Source: an uncultured Collinsella sp. (GTDB lineage Bacteria > Actinomycetota > Coriobacteriia > Coriobacteriales > Coriobacteriaceae). From it: a DNA stretch of 64,000 nucleotides. A program made the position numbers and the translations under genes. Below, one piece after another: positions 53,701 to 61,763 of this stretch. Each line of letters starts with the position of its first letter. Position 1 is the first letter of the stretch. Location: positions 1 to 64,000 of the forward strand of contig CABUPH010000007.1 in assembly GCA_902493375.1 (NCBI GenBank). Reading direction: 5' to 3'. The notes beneath the pieces are model-generated. The model was not told where the DNA came from. It saw nothing but the letters and a program-made list of their open reading frames with translations, and made no database searches.

Positions 53701-54369
53701 GGTCGCGGCCTTGCTCGCGCCCAGCGCCGCGCGATAGGCATCCGCAAGCGCCGAGGTGTCGGCCTGGCCGTGTGCCACGCGCACGTCGTCCATGCCGCCC
53801 GGCAGCTGGCTCGATAGCTCTAACAGGTCGCGCACCAGACCTTTGATGGTGGTACCGGCACCAAACGGCCCGCCCTCGCCCGCCATGGGATACCAAGCGT
53901 AGAGGGCCTTAAGCGAAGCGGCGAGCTCGGGCGCGGCATCGGGCGCTGTTGCGCGACCCAGCACATGCTCGACAGCCTGGTCCATAAGCTCGTCGGTATC
54001 GGTGAGCACCGTGAATTCGGGGTCGATGCCCAACTCCAGCGCATGCGCGCGCAGGATACGCGAACACATACCGTGGATGGTCGAGATCCAAGCGTCGTCG
54101 ACCGTCAGGGCCTCTTCGTCCATACCCTCTTCGATAAGCGCACGGCGCACACGGTCGCGAATCTCGGCCGCGGCGTCTTTGGTAAAGGTAATGGCGAGCA
54201 CCTGATCCAGATGCTCGACAAACGGACCGGATTCGGGCGAAAGCGCATAGACGATGCGGCGCGTAAGGGTAAAGGTCTTGCCCGAACCGGCGCCCGCCGA
54301 GACAAACAGCGAGCGGTCGAGCGTTTTGACGACTTGCAGCTGTTGCGGCATCAAGGTCGAAAGATCCAT
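50737..54369 (-). CDS. addA: ATP-dependent helicase/nuclease subunit A (AddA-type)
   Basis: 1210 aa UvrD-type helicase with a C-terminal nuclease, for end processing in double-strand break repair. Walker A SAGAGSGKTFTLTRRI (about 24-39), VMIDEFQDTD (Walker B), VGDAQQSIYRFRGA (motif III), MTVHASKGLEYPVV (V) and YVAMTRAREL (VI) are intact. The nuclease signature ALVIDYKTGG lies near 1155, followed by QARVYADVL. An acidic Asp/Ala/Ser-rich insertion lies around 935-1045. addB is directly upstream with a 3-bp gap, so the pair forms one operon. Confidence 0.94.
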   Translation of the reverse strand: MDLSTLMPQQLQVVKTLDRSLFVSAGAGSGKTFTLTRRIVYALSPESGPFVEHLDQVLAITFTKDAAAEIRDRVRRALIEEGMDEEALTVDDAWISTIHGMCSRILRAHALELGIDPEFTVLTDTDELMDQAVEHVLGRATAPDAAPELAASLKALYAWYPMAGEGGPFGAGTTIKGLVRDLLELSSQLPGGMDDVRVAHGQADTSALADAYRAALGASKAATEKAQVALDAIDAFEASDKTMEDAARLMMSCGMPRASKAFPKEQVELLKAEAADAFINIVLACGGPALDALVGLARAVEAEYRALKADQSALDNNDLLRMAYEALRDYPAIRAAYEGRFKMVMIDEFQDTDQMQVDLIRYLTGAGERALCTVGDAQQSIYRFRGAEVEVFRRQERKVGSTTASETAVASDAPAGELVKLVRNFRSHDEVLRYVARVFDGDDGGLMQGFLDLEASDGRKDTLVADASRRQALFVAGGSTQERTQAKARAIAERFRALADAGQPQGGMVLLLGRMTNADVYAQAFRDQGLDCVIAGGSVFAQAAEVQTVRALACALANPADTAQGLMPLLASPMFALGAQEFLALATKLDSETGETSRRNIDAGIMSDSDVPGLQGLPLVTRAREVLRYALRRVGRDSFAAIARDAVNASGWFVRLAQCGPEGKAIAANVLKALDAVAEAEAEFGNSPRSIALAFDRFLAGKEAPGALNEEGDGAVRIMTVHASKGLEYPVVAVAECFGVRKSSGTAQMGRVDGGAQVVALPARFDGVKLADGTFVKGDDVKKQFEHAFKGKGTSLWLPPELMEDVCATGSPAEAFARLRNDDLQLSLEERARLLYVAMTRARELVILAMDAGVSRGKVTAPTFDVETDLTYDVLRRILPTDALDMPQLDADRLVFDNSQPGDYELISLAGFTFGEQAFEANASLDAEGRLVRGDADTDAADDSASTIAPGPADPKPDSFELVYPQAVGVRMGICPYPARDSYSYSSIAAALHAETEDRAAEARVPMDESGDDAESDGSEMTDADVAAVEPVGNPMALGSAFHAACQWLIEMGADALPAARADALARLWRLTPEQRERFDVALDRWLKSSVRADLLVWPCIRAEVPFFSLGCEDEDIARYGAYAEGAIDALATNPADSSRALVIDYKTGGTPDETPEQLLEKHALQARVYADVLHKAGFAAVTVKFVRVEQANPAIFVEPAEPQVVTYNL

Positions 54370-54372
54370 GGT

Positions 54373-57300
54373 CTACACGTCCCTCCTTACAAACGTTCCT
54401 TCGTGGTTATACGAGCAGCGCGCATGCGCGGACTGCGTCGACGTCGGATCGACAGCGGCGACGTCGCCTGCCTCGAGCTCGCGCAGGCGCTCGGCAATGC
54501 CGGTCTCCACGCGGTCGAGCAGGGCATCGAAGTCCATGCTGCCGCCCTCTCCCGGAAAGCCCTTCTTAAGGCCCGGGATGCGACCGTCGCCGCGCTCTTC
54601 CTCAAGTAACTCGGCACTCGCGGCGCCTCGCAGAGCCGGTTTGCCGCCCTTGGTCGAAAAATAGAGCGCCGCGCGGGTATCTAGACCCAGCGCCCGACGC
54701 ATGGCCTGTGCGTAGATGAGCGTTTGGGTATGGGCCGGCAGCCAGCGCGGGTCGTCGATGGGAGCCTCGCCCGACTCCTCGTCACGCACCGTGGGGTCGG
54801 CGAGCTTAAACTCCTCGACACCCGAACGATGCTTGTAGTCAATCACCACGGCACGGTTCTCGGCATCCACGTCCACGCGGTCGATGCGCCCGCCGAGCGG
54901 CCAACCGGCATACTCGACCTGGAGCTCGTTAAACGCAAACTCCAGGTAGCGCGGCGCGAAGGGTGCGAGCACCTCGGACTCGTAGGCAAGCACGCCCTCC
55001 AGCTGCGGCAAGATCTCGGCCACCTGGCGCTCCTCCACTGGAGAGAGCGGCACCAGCGGGCCCTCGGTACCGCGCTTGCCGGCGTGCTCGGCCAAGGTCT
55101 CGTCAAAGACCTCGCGCAGCAGCTCCTGTGCGCGCGACAGATTCATGGGCGTCACGCGCTCCATGCCCTCTTGGGGCAGACGGGCATGCAGATGTTCCAG
55201 CACGTCGTGGACGAAGTTGCCCTTCTCCATGTTGCCAAAATCCGCGTCGATAGACTGGGGCTTCACGCGGTACGAGACAAACCAGCACAGCGGGCAGGTG
55301 GAATAGGCCTCGATCTGCGAGGCGGACGTCAGGCGCGGCACGAGCGGCGCGTCCTCGCCCTCGCCGTCACGACGGCGCAGGACCAAATACGGCACGGCCT
55401 CGGCACTCAGATGCTGGGGGGCTTCACAGGTCACGCGCTCGCGCTTGAGACCTTCGCCTGCCGCGGGATCGAAGTCCCTTACGATATCGCCCTCGCCCAC
55501 GCACTTCGCCTTGTCGGCGTCAGCGGCCTTAGCGTCACCAGCGGTCTTAGCGTCGTCAGCGGCCTTGTCGGCGTCAGCTTCCCTAGCAGCTTCAGCGGTC
55601 TCGGCATGCGCCCGTAACTCGGTCCACACGGCAGCCGGATAGCACTCGCGTGCCTGACGATCGTGGGTCACACGAGCGAGCGTAACCGGACCACGCGAAG
55701 CTTGCATCGCGCGGCCAAAGCGCACGCGCAGCAGAGCAGCGGGCTCCAAAGACACGCCATCGCGGCGCAGCTCGGCCGTCAACGTGGCAAGCGGACCCTC
55801 TTCGTGCGAAAGCGGGTAGCTGTCCAGGTCGACATCGGCAAACAGCACAGCATCGTAGCTGCCGGGGCGCAGAACCGCCGCATCGGCAAGCGACACGAAG
55901 CGCACTTGTGCCCGTGGCGTGCGATCGACCTCGTAGGTCTCGTAATCGTAAGCGGTGCTGCGCTTGTCCACCTTGGTTCGAACGCCGTCGAGAACCGGTA
56001 CGGTCGCGGCCTGCGACACGTCGAGCGCGCGAGCATCGTTCATAAGGATGTCGATGGCATGGCGCAGCAGAGCCGTCTCCGCCTGGCGACGGGCCTGGCC
56101 GTCAAGGCCGCCTAGAGCGCGATCGGGCAGTGCCTCGGCAACGGCGAGCATGGCCTTGAGCGCCGTCACGGGTTTGTCGCGCCACAGCGCCTGAAACACG
56201 TCCGAGACCACGCATGGCACGTTCTTAAACCAGTTTTCTTCGCTTGCCGCCTTGCGGGCGCCCCTCACCTGGCCCTGCACGCTCTGCAGCAGGCTCTTGA
56301 CGCCCGTAGTGGTCTTGCTGCGCGACAGGCGCATGTTCTTGTCAAAGCCGCGGGCGCTCGCGGCGTCGGCACCCGAAAGCGGGCTATAAATCCAGTCGGT
56401 AAGCTCTGGAGCGGGCCACCACTCGGTCTTGGAAGCGGTGCCCTCATCGGCGGCTTTCATACGCTCGATCAGGTTGGCGAGCGCCGTAAACTGCCTGCCC
56501 GCGATGGACTGGGAAAACGCCGTAAACTCAGTTGTCTCGGAAGCGATATGACGAGCCGCCAGACGAGAGGCGAGCTCACCGAACAGCTGGGGTGCCCGGG
56601 CAGAAACAACGAGCACGCGCACAGGGTCGGCAGGTGTCGCGGCGCCGTCGACCTCGGAACCCTGGCACGCTTTCACCAGATCATCAATTGCGTTCGCATA
56701 AGCATGAGCACGGGCATGGGGGCCAGCGATCTCAATAAAGGCAGGCTGAGCGGCGGTCCCGCAAGCGGCATCAGACGCGACGGCGTCCTCCCCCAGCGGC
56801 GCGGCCTCAAACAGCACACCGCGGGCATCAAATGCCGCGGCAAGCTCCTCGCGCATCGCCGCCTGCTCGCGGGCAAGCAGCACGACGACCTCTCCTCCAT
56901 TGTTCGCCACGGCAGACAGCAACTCGAGTAGACCGTGCGTAAACGACGTGATACCGCGCACGCATACGGCGCGAGTGCACGCTGGCAGGCTATCGGCCAG
57001 GACACTGGTCATAATGTCAGCTGCCTCGCAGGGCTCAACCATATCTCGACGGTCCAAACCGCCCGCGTAGGCGCGCAAAAGCTCGAACACACGAGCCTCG
57101 GCATCGCTTTTTGGCTCAGGCTGGCAGTTGTCGCCACGGCATCGTTCGGCACCCGCCCCCGCAACGCCCGGCAACACGTCGCGGGCCATGCGCGCGAGCA
57201 TGCGCACTGTGCCCTGGCTGCGCGAAAGTGGCTGCAGGTCGGCATCGTCGAGACGCGTGACCATGTCCGAGAACAGCATCTGGCGCTGCAGGTTGTCGAC

Positions 57301-57540
57301 GAAACCGCGCCCGTCGCCCATAAGCTCCCAAAGCGAGCGAAGCCACGATGTAGGCGTCTTGTAGTCAATGCCCAGCGAAATCCCGGCTTCCGCCGCATCA
57401 TGACGGCACAGGTCGAGCTCGGCAAACGTAGGTGTCAGCAGCACGGCACGTCCGTGGCAGCCAACAAGGTCGGCAAGCAGCGCCGACTCGGCATCACTCA
57501 AATCCGTGCCGGCATTGGTGGTATAGATTCGAACAGGCAT
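54373..57540 (-). CDS. addB: ATP-dependent nuclease subunit B (AddB-type)
   Basis: 1055 aa. N-terminal helicase-like half without a working Walker A (TTNAGTDLSDAESA), C-terminal PD-(D/E)XK nuclease with AVVIDYKHRSG and QTLIYAQAMRRAL. TCPLCWFVSYRV matches the cysteine region that in AddB binds an Fe-S cluster, but only Cys in ARCSYNHEG is seen near the C terminus, so the full four-Cys cluster is doubtful. A low-complexity Ala/Asp/Lys stretch (ADADKAADDAKTAGDAKAAD) at about 640-670 is an unusual insertion. GGAGGACC precedes the ATG at 57540. addA follows. Confidence 0.9.
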   Translation of the reverse strand: MPVRIYTTNAGTDLSDAESALLADLVGCHGRAVLLTPTFAELDLCRHDAAEAGISLGIDYKTPTSWLRSLWELMGDGRGFVDNLQRQMLFSDMVTRLDDADLQPLSRSQGTVRMLARMARDVLPGVAGAGAERCRGDNCQPEPKSDAEARVFELLRAYAGGLDRRDMVEPCEAADIMTSVLADSLPACTRAVCVRGITSFTHGLLELLSAVANNGGEVVVLLAREQAAMREELAAAFDARGVLFEAAPLGEDAVASDAACGTAAQPAFIEIAGPHARAHAYANAIDDLVKACQGSEVDGAATPADPVRVLVVSARAPQLFGELASRLAARHIASETTEFTAFSQSIAGRQFTALANLIERMKAADEGTASKTEWWPAPELTDWIYSPLSGADAASARGFDKNMRLSRSKTTTGVKSLLQSVQGQVRGARKAASEENWFKNVPCVVSDVFQALWRDKPVTALKAMLAVAEALPDRALGGLDGQARRQAETALLRHAIDILMNDARALDVSQAATVPVLDGVRTKVDKRSTAYDYETYEVDRTPRAQVRFVSLADAAVLRPGSYDAVLFADVDLDSYPLSHEEGPLATLTAELRRDGVSLEPAALLRVRFGRAMQASRGPVTLARVTHDRQARECYPAAVWTELRAHAETAEAAREADADKAADDAKTAGDAKAADADKAKCVGEGDIVRDFDPAAGEGLKRERVTCEAPQHLSAEAVPYLVLRRRDGEGEDAPLVPRLTSASQIEAYSTCPLCWFVSYRVKPQSIDADFGNMEKGNFVHDVLEHLHARLPQEGMERVTPMNLSRAQELLREVFDETLAEHAGKRGTEGPLVPLSPVEERQVAEILPQLEGVLAYESEVLAPFAPRYLEFAFNELQVEYAGWPLGGRIDRVDVDAENRAVVIDYKHRSGVEEFKLADPTVRDEESGEAPIDDPRWLPAHTQTLIYAQAMRRALGLDTRAALYFSTKGGKPALRGAASAELLEEERGDGRIPGLKKGFPGEGGSMDFDALLDRVETGIAERLRELEAGDVAAVDPTSTQSAHARCSYNHEGTFVRRDV

Positions 57541-57673
57541 GGTCCTCCGCTCAAACTGTTCGCAATAATCAATGCATCCATCCTACCCGCCCAAGCGGAC
57601 ACATTGCCACCGCAGCTCCATCTTTTGGTACAAAGCAACCTGACCCCAACGCACCAGCCAATTGCGGGCATAT

Positions 57674-57703
57674 AAAAACCGCCCCCGGAGGAGCGGTTTT
57701 GTA
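57674..57703 (-). terminator. Terminator of the TrpR-like gene
   Basis: Minus-strand stem AAAACCGC/GCGGTTTT followed by TTTAT, about 24 bp beyond the stop codon at 57724. Confidence 0.8.
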
Positions 57704-57723
57704 CAATTCGTTTATGGCGCGGC

Positions 57724-58023
57724 CTACTCGCCGTCCTCCAGCTTAATGAGGATTTTGCGGTAGCCACCGTACTCGCCGTTGAGCGCCTTGGACACACGGC
57801 TCACCGTGGTGGACGAAGCGCCCGTGCGGGCCTGAACCTCAACATAGGGCTCGCCCTCATCCAGATAACGCGCAACCTGCAGACGTTGCGAAAGATCGCA
57901 TATCTCGCGCGGCGTGCAGATATCGGTCAAAAACGCTTGGATATCCTTCTCGTCGTCCAAAAGGCTAAATGCGTGGACCAGCTGCTTGACATCAGGCTTG
58001 TCAAACATGTTCTCGATATTCAT
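57724..58023 (-). CDS. YerC/YecD family TrpR-related regulator
   Basis: 99 aa, TrpR-like helix-turn-helix family of uncharacterised regulators. The HTH reads VQARTGASSTTVSRVSKAL (about 61-79) followed by EYGGYRKIL, as is usual in YerC. The start at 58023 gives a standard-length protein. In other Gram-positives this small gene is linked to pcrA/uvrD-type genes; here it sits upstream of addB with a terminator between. Ligand and targets are unknown. Confidence 0.88.
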   Translation of the reverse strand: MNIENMFDKPDVKQLVHAFSLLDDEKDIQAFLTDICTPREICDLSQRLQVARYLDEGEPYVEVQARTGASSTTVSRVSKALNGEYGGYRKILIKLEDGE

Positions 58024-58347
58024 CGATCACCGCCAAACCCGCCAAAAGGCATCGAAGTTGATACTGACATCGGGCATCGTTCGCCCGTTCTATGCAATAG
58101 GGCAACGCCTGTGGCTTTTGCCCGTAGCAGTTTAGCACACCACCAAACTAAAGCGACAAGACTCTCTGCCAGCGGCGCGTTTTTCAGGACGAACGCCGTT
58201 TAGAAACCGAATGCGCACGTAAGCTCCACGAATATTTGAGACAATAGGCGCCCAAACACCGCGGCGCGCCCGCGCAACCATCCAGGTCGCCGCCGTAAGC
58301 CACTTCACGCGACGCCAGCAACCCCGGCGCAAGAAAGGATTCACGCC

Positions 58348-58713
58348 ATGCGCTTTATGCTTAACTGGCTCTTTACTTCGATCGCCATCGCGATCGCCAC
58401 GTTCCTCGTCCCCGGCATCCAACCCTTCGGTTTCGCCGAGGCCTGGGTCTGTTTCGCCTTTGTGGGACTGTTCCTCAACATCGTCGACTCGCTCGTCAAG
58501 CCGTTCCTCACGGTCATCTCGCTACCGCTCACGATCATTACGCTGGGCATTTTCCAGCTTGTCGTCAACAGCTTTATGCTCGAGCTGGCCAGCTACCTGT
58601 CGGTCAATCTGCTGGGCGCGGGCATCTCCATCGCCGGCTTTGGATCGGCCTTTATGGGCAGCATCCTGGTATCCATCATGCGCAGTATTCTCGACAGCAT
58701 CGCCGAGGGCTAG
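58348..58713 (+). CDS. Phage-holin-4-superfamily membrane protein (YvlD type)
   Basis: 121 aa, four membrane helices, PF04020-type family of small chromosomal membrane proteins misnamed as phage holins. The NIVDSLVKPFLTVISLPLTIITLGIFQLVVN-type stretch (written here in parts: LVKPFLTVISLP, TLGIFQLVVNS) is the hallmark. GAAAGGA precedes the ATG at 58348. No phage genes are nearby. In Bacillus the homologue belongs to the envelope-stress LiaR-related setting, but nothing here shows that regulation. Confidence 0.85.
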   Translation: MRFMLNWLFTSIAIAIATFLVPGIQPFGFAEAWVCFAFVGLFLNIVDSLVKPFLTVISLPLTIITLGIFQLVVNSFMLELASYLSVNLLGAGISIAGFGSAFMGSILVSIMRSILDSIAEG

Positions 58714-58750
58714 AGCTGTTCAATACGAACCGTCATATCGACCCAAAACA

Positions 58751-58788
58751 AAGGCCGCCCATCGCAAAAATGGGCGGCCTTCTTATTT
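58751..58788. terminator. Bidirectional terminator
   Basis: 12-bp perfect stem AAGGCCGCCCAT/ATGGGCGGCCTT with CTTATTT on the plus strand and TGTTTTGG on the minus strand, between convergent genes. Confidence 0.8.
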
Positions 58789-58850
58789 GCCAAGTCTCAA
58801 AGGACGAGAGAATCTACCATTTCTACCCCGTCCCCAAATGCAGGTGTGGG

Positions 58851-59279
58851 TTAGATGACGTAGTCGTAGCCATGGTTGGGAGCGACAAGTTGATCGAGCG
58901 TCACGCCGTCGAGATAGTCGTTGATGAGCTTGTCCAGGTTCTTCCACACATCGAGCGTGGGGCACTCATCCGAACGTGAGCAGCCCTTGCAGTCGCCATC
59001 CAGGCAGGCGACCGGCGCCAGGCTGCCCTCGGTCAGGCGCAAGATCTCGCCCACCGTGTACTGCTCGGGCGGGCGCGTGAGCACGTAGCCGCCGCCCTTG
59101 CCACGCATGCCCGAGAGCATGTTGGCACGTACTAGCGTAGCCAAGATGTTCTCGAGATATTTCTCGGAAATCCCCTGTCGCGCCGCGATCTCTTTGAGCG
59201 GGATGCGACCGGCCGCCTGGTGCTCGGCCAGATCGACCATAACGCGCAGGGCATATCTGCCCTTAGTAGAAACCAACAT
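58851..59279 (-). CDS. Rrf2 family transcriptional regulator (CymR/IscR type)
   Basis: 142 aa. N-terminal winged helix typical of Rrf2 (STKGRYALRVMVDLAEH; EIAARQGISEKYLENIL). A cysteine cluster at Cys92, Cys97, Cys100 and Cys106 (ACLDGDCKGCSRSDECP) could hold an Fe-S cluster, as in IscR. It lies divergent from cysK, 253 bp away. In Bacillus the Rrf2 protein CymR controls cysteine genes with CysK as partner, so control of the neighbouring cysK is likely (inference). Confidence 0.93.
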   Translation of the reverse strand: MLVSTKGRYALRVMVDLAEHQAAGRIPLKEIAARQGISEKYLENILATLVRANMLSGMRGKGGGYVLTRPPEQYTVGEILRLTEGSLAPVACLDGDCKGCSRSDECPTLDVWKNLDKLINDYLDGVTLDQLVAPNHGYDYVI

Positions 59280-59396
59280 GTATAGTGCTGCCTTTCGGTC
59301 ATTTAGTCCGTAGAAATTCTAGCCGAAAAATTGGTTTTGAAAATACCCATTCCCGTCAAGATGGTTAATCGACTCGTAATAATCTTCTATTTCCTA

Positions 59397-59425
59397 TTGC
59401 GTTACTAGGCTTTAGTGTCTACTAT
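59397..59425 (+). promoter_or_regulatory. cysK promoter
   Basis: TTGCGT (59397-59402), a 17-nt spacer, TACTAT (59420-59425). The AT-rich stretch 59300-59395 upstream is a plausible operator zone for the divergent Rrf2 regulator. Confidence 0.6.
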
Positions 59426-59532
59426 GCTTGCCAACAGCAAAACGAACAACCTATAAGGTTTGTGGGTTTCGCTGCTACACACACCGTAAAACCACACGGT
59501 ATCCAGTCATTTGAACACTTTGGAGGTTCATC

Positions 59533-60471
59533 ATGAGCAAGGTTTACACGTCCATCGATCAGCTTATCGGCCGCACCCCGCTCCTGGAGCTCACTCACTT
59601 TGAGGCCGATGAGGACCTCAAGGCCCGCGTGCTCGTCAAGCTGGAATACTTCAACCCCGCCGGATCCGTCAAAGACCGCGTCGCCAAGAACATGATCGAC
59701 GAGGCCGAGAAGGCCGGCAAGCTCGTGCGCGGCGGCGACTACACCATCATCGAACCCACGAGCGGCAACACCGGCGTCGGCATCGCCTCGGTGGCGGCGG
59801 CTCGCGGCTACAAGGTGATCATCACCATGCCCGAGACCATGTCCGTCGAGCGCCGCAAGCTTATGCAGGCATATGGCGCACAGCTCGTGCTCACCGACGG
59901 TTCCAAGGGTATGAAGGGCGCCATCGCCAAGGCCGAGGAGCTGCAGAAGGAGACCCCCAATAGCATTATCGCCGGCCAGTTTGTGAACCCCGCCAACCCC
60001 GCCATCCACAAGGCCACGACCGGTCCCGAGATCTGGGACGATACCGACGGCAAGGTCGACATCTTCGTCGCCGGCGTCGGCACCGGCGGCACCGTGACCG
60101 GCGTGGGTGAATTCCTCAAGGAGCAGAACCCCGAGATTCAGGTTGTCGCCGTCGAGCCCGCCACCTCCCCGGTACTCTCTAAGGGCCAAGCCGGCCCGCA
60201 CAAGATCCAGGGTATCGGCGCCGGCTTTGTGCCCGACGTCCTCGACACCCAGGTCTATGACGAGATCATCCCCGTCGAGAACGACGACGCCTTTGCCACC
60301 GGCCGCGCCGTGGGCCACAAGGAGGGCGTGCTCGTGGGCATTTCGTCCGGCGCCGCCGTGTGGGCCGCGCTGCAGCTGGCCAAGCGCCCCGAGAACGAGG
60401 GCAAGACCATCGTGGCGCTGCTCGCCGACACCGGTGAGCGCTACCTGTCCACGGCACTGTTCCAGGACTAG
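59533..60471 (+). CDS. cysK: Cysteine synthase A (O-acetylserine sulfhydrylase)
   Basis: 312 aa PLP enzyme making cysteine from O-acetylserine and sulfide. The PLP lysine is Lys47 in NPAGSVKDR; EPTSGNTG, GVGTGGT and GISSGAA provide the substrate, phosphate and pyridine contacts. The C terminus GERYLSTALFQD matches CysK. TTTGGAGG precedes the ATG at 59533. Divergent from the Rrf2 regulator gene, which probably controls it. A GC-rich hairpin with a T tract follows at 60587. Confidence 0.97.
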   Translation: MSKVYTSIDQLIGRTPLLELTHFEADEDLKARVLVKLEYFNPAGSVKDRVAKNMIDEAEKAGKLVRGGDYTIIEPTSGNTGVGIASVAAARGYKVIITMPETMSVERRKLMQAYGAQLVLTDGSKGMKGAIAKAEELQKETPNSIIAGQFVNPANPAIHKATTGPEIWDDTDGKVDIFVAGVGTGGTVTGVGEFLKEQNPEIQVVAVEPATSPVLSKGQAGPHKIQGIGAGFVPDVLDTQVYDEIIPVENDDAFATGRAVGHKEGVLVGISSGAAVWAALQLAKRPENEGKTIVALLADTGERYLSTALFQD

Positions 60472-60573
60472 AGCTTCTCGTTCTTAGAACGAGTCCAAGG
60501 CACGCCGGCCTCCCCTCTCTCTTCTGGCGGCCTGGGCTCATCCCAACAGGGTGTCCCACATGACGCCCGAACT

Positions 60574-60582
60574 TGCTACAAT
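60574..60582 (+). promoter_or_regulatory. Extended -10 promoter of mnmA
   Basis: TGCTACAAT fits an extended -10 (TGn-TACAAT). Transcription would start near 60589, at the base of the terminator-like hairpin. Confidence 0.45.
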
Positions 60583-60586
60583 GTCT

Positions 60587-60625
60587 GCGGCGCGGAACCA
60601 GCCTCCCGCGCCGCTTTTCTTTTTT
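60587..60625 (+). terminator. Terminator-like hairpin between cysK and mnmA
   Basis: 9-bp stem GCGGCGCGG/CCGCGCCGC followed by TTTTCTTTTTT. It may end cysK transcription, or, given the -10 element just before it, attenuate mnmA. Confidence 0.85.
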
Positions 60626-60654
60626 GGCCACATGCCACCAAGGAGAACCTCCCC

Positions 60655-61755
60655 ATGCACAACAAGCGCGTGCTCGTCGCCATGAGCGGCGGCGTCGATT
60701 CCAGCGTGACCGCGTATCTGCTCAAAAGTCAGGGTTACGAATGTGTCGGTGCCACCATGCGCCTCACCTGCCCCGCACCCGATCCCGCAACAGGCATGAG
60801 TAAGGTCGACCGCGATATCGCCGATGCAAAGGCCGTCGCCGAGCGCCTGGGGATACCCCATCACGTGCTCGACCTGCAGCAGACCTTCGACCGCAACGTG
60901 ATCGAGCGCTTCGTGACTGCCTACCAGGAAGGACTGACGCCCAACCCGTGCATCATCTGCAACCGCCATATTAAGTTTGGCGCGTTGCTCGATGCAGCGC
61001 TCGATATGGGCTGCGACTACATCGCCACAGGTCACTACGCCAAAACGAGCCAGGCGTCCGACGGCACCTGGCAGCTGTACCGTGGCGAGGACCCCAAGAA
61101 GGACCAAAGCTACTTTTTGTATTCGCTTACGCAGGAGCGCCTGGCACGCACAATCTTTCCGCTGGCAGGCCTGGACAAGGAGCACGACGTGCGCCGCATT
61201 GCCGCCGAGCAGGGCTTCATCAACGCCAAGAAGGCCGAAAGCGAGGATATCTGCTTTATTCCAGACGGCGACTACGCGGGCTATATCGAGCACCGCTGCG
61301 GACATGCCGCTGCACCGGGCGACATTGTGTGGCGCGACGGCAGCGTGGTCGGACGCCATAACGGCGCGTTGCGCTATACCATCGGCCAGCGCAAGGGCTT
61401 GGGCGTCGCGATGGCGCATCCCGTGTATGTGACGGGCGTCGACACCGTCAACAACACCGTGCATCTGGGCGAGGCCGAGGACCTGACGGCCACAGCGCTC
61501 ACGGCCAACGACTGGATCTGGAGCGCCCCCGCCGACCGCATGGAAGCAGGGCTCGATGCCGGCGGCATTCGCGTGGGCGCCAAGCACCGCTACCGTCAGA
61601 AAGACCAGGCAGCGACCCTTACGCGCGGCGAAGACGGGCAAATGCTGCTGACTTTTGACGAGCCGCAGCGAGCCATCGCCCCCGGCCAAGCCGTTGTAGT
61701 CTACCGCGGCGACATCGTCCTCGGCGGCGGCACGGTAACCGGCGCACTTAAGTAG
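60655..61755 (+). CDS. mnmA: tRNA 2-thiouridylase MnmA
   Basis: 366 aa. It adds sulfur to U34 of Lys, Glu and Gln tRNAs. PP-loop SGGVDSS (about 11-17), catalytic Cys102 in NPCIICNRHIKFG and persulfide Cys200 in SEDICFIP are present, with GQRKGLG and C-terminal beta-barrel intact. Start ATG 60655, with AAGGAG upstream. It follows cysK but with a strong hairpin between them. The sulfur link with cysteine synthesis is suggestive; no cysteine desulfurase gene is seen here. It converges with the HipA-like gene, 8 bp apart. Confidence 0.97.
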   Translation: MHNKRVLVAMSGGVDSSVTAYLLKSQGYECVGATMRLTCPAPDPATGMSKVDRDIADAKAVAERLGIPHHVLDLQQTFDRNVIERFVTAYQEGLTPNPCIICNRHIKFGALLDAALDMGCDYIATGHYAKTSQASDGTWQLYRGEDPKKDQSYFLYSLTQERLARTIFPLAGLDKEHDVRRIAAEQGFINAKKAESEDICFIPDGDYAGYIEHRCGHAAAPGDIVWRDGSVVGRHNGALRYTIGQRKGLGVAMAHPVYVTGVDTVNNTVHLGEAEDLTATALTANDWIWSAPADRMEAGLDAGGIRVGAKHRYRQKDQAATLTRGEDGQMLLTFDEPQRAIAPGQAVVVYRGDIVLGGGTVTGALK

Positions 61756-61763
61756 CCGCGGGT

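Noticed and set aside
58348..58713. Prophage signal from a holin-like protein
   Set aside because: The family is a common chromosomal membrane protein, and no other phage gene is near.
60551..60566. TGTCCCACATG, resembling the shared 19-nt lipoprotein motif in reverse
   Set aside because: Only 8 bases match contiguously; this is within chance expectation.
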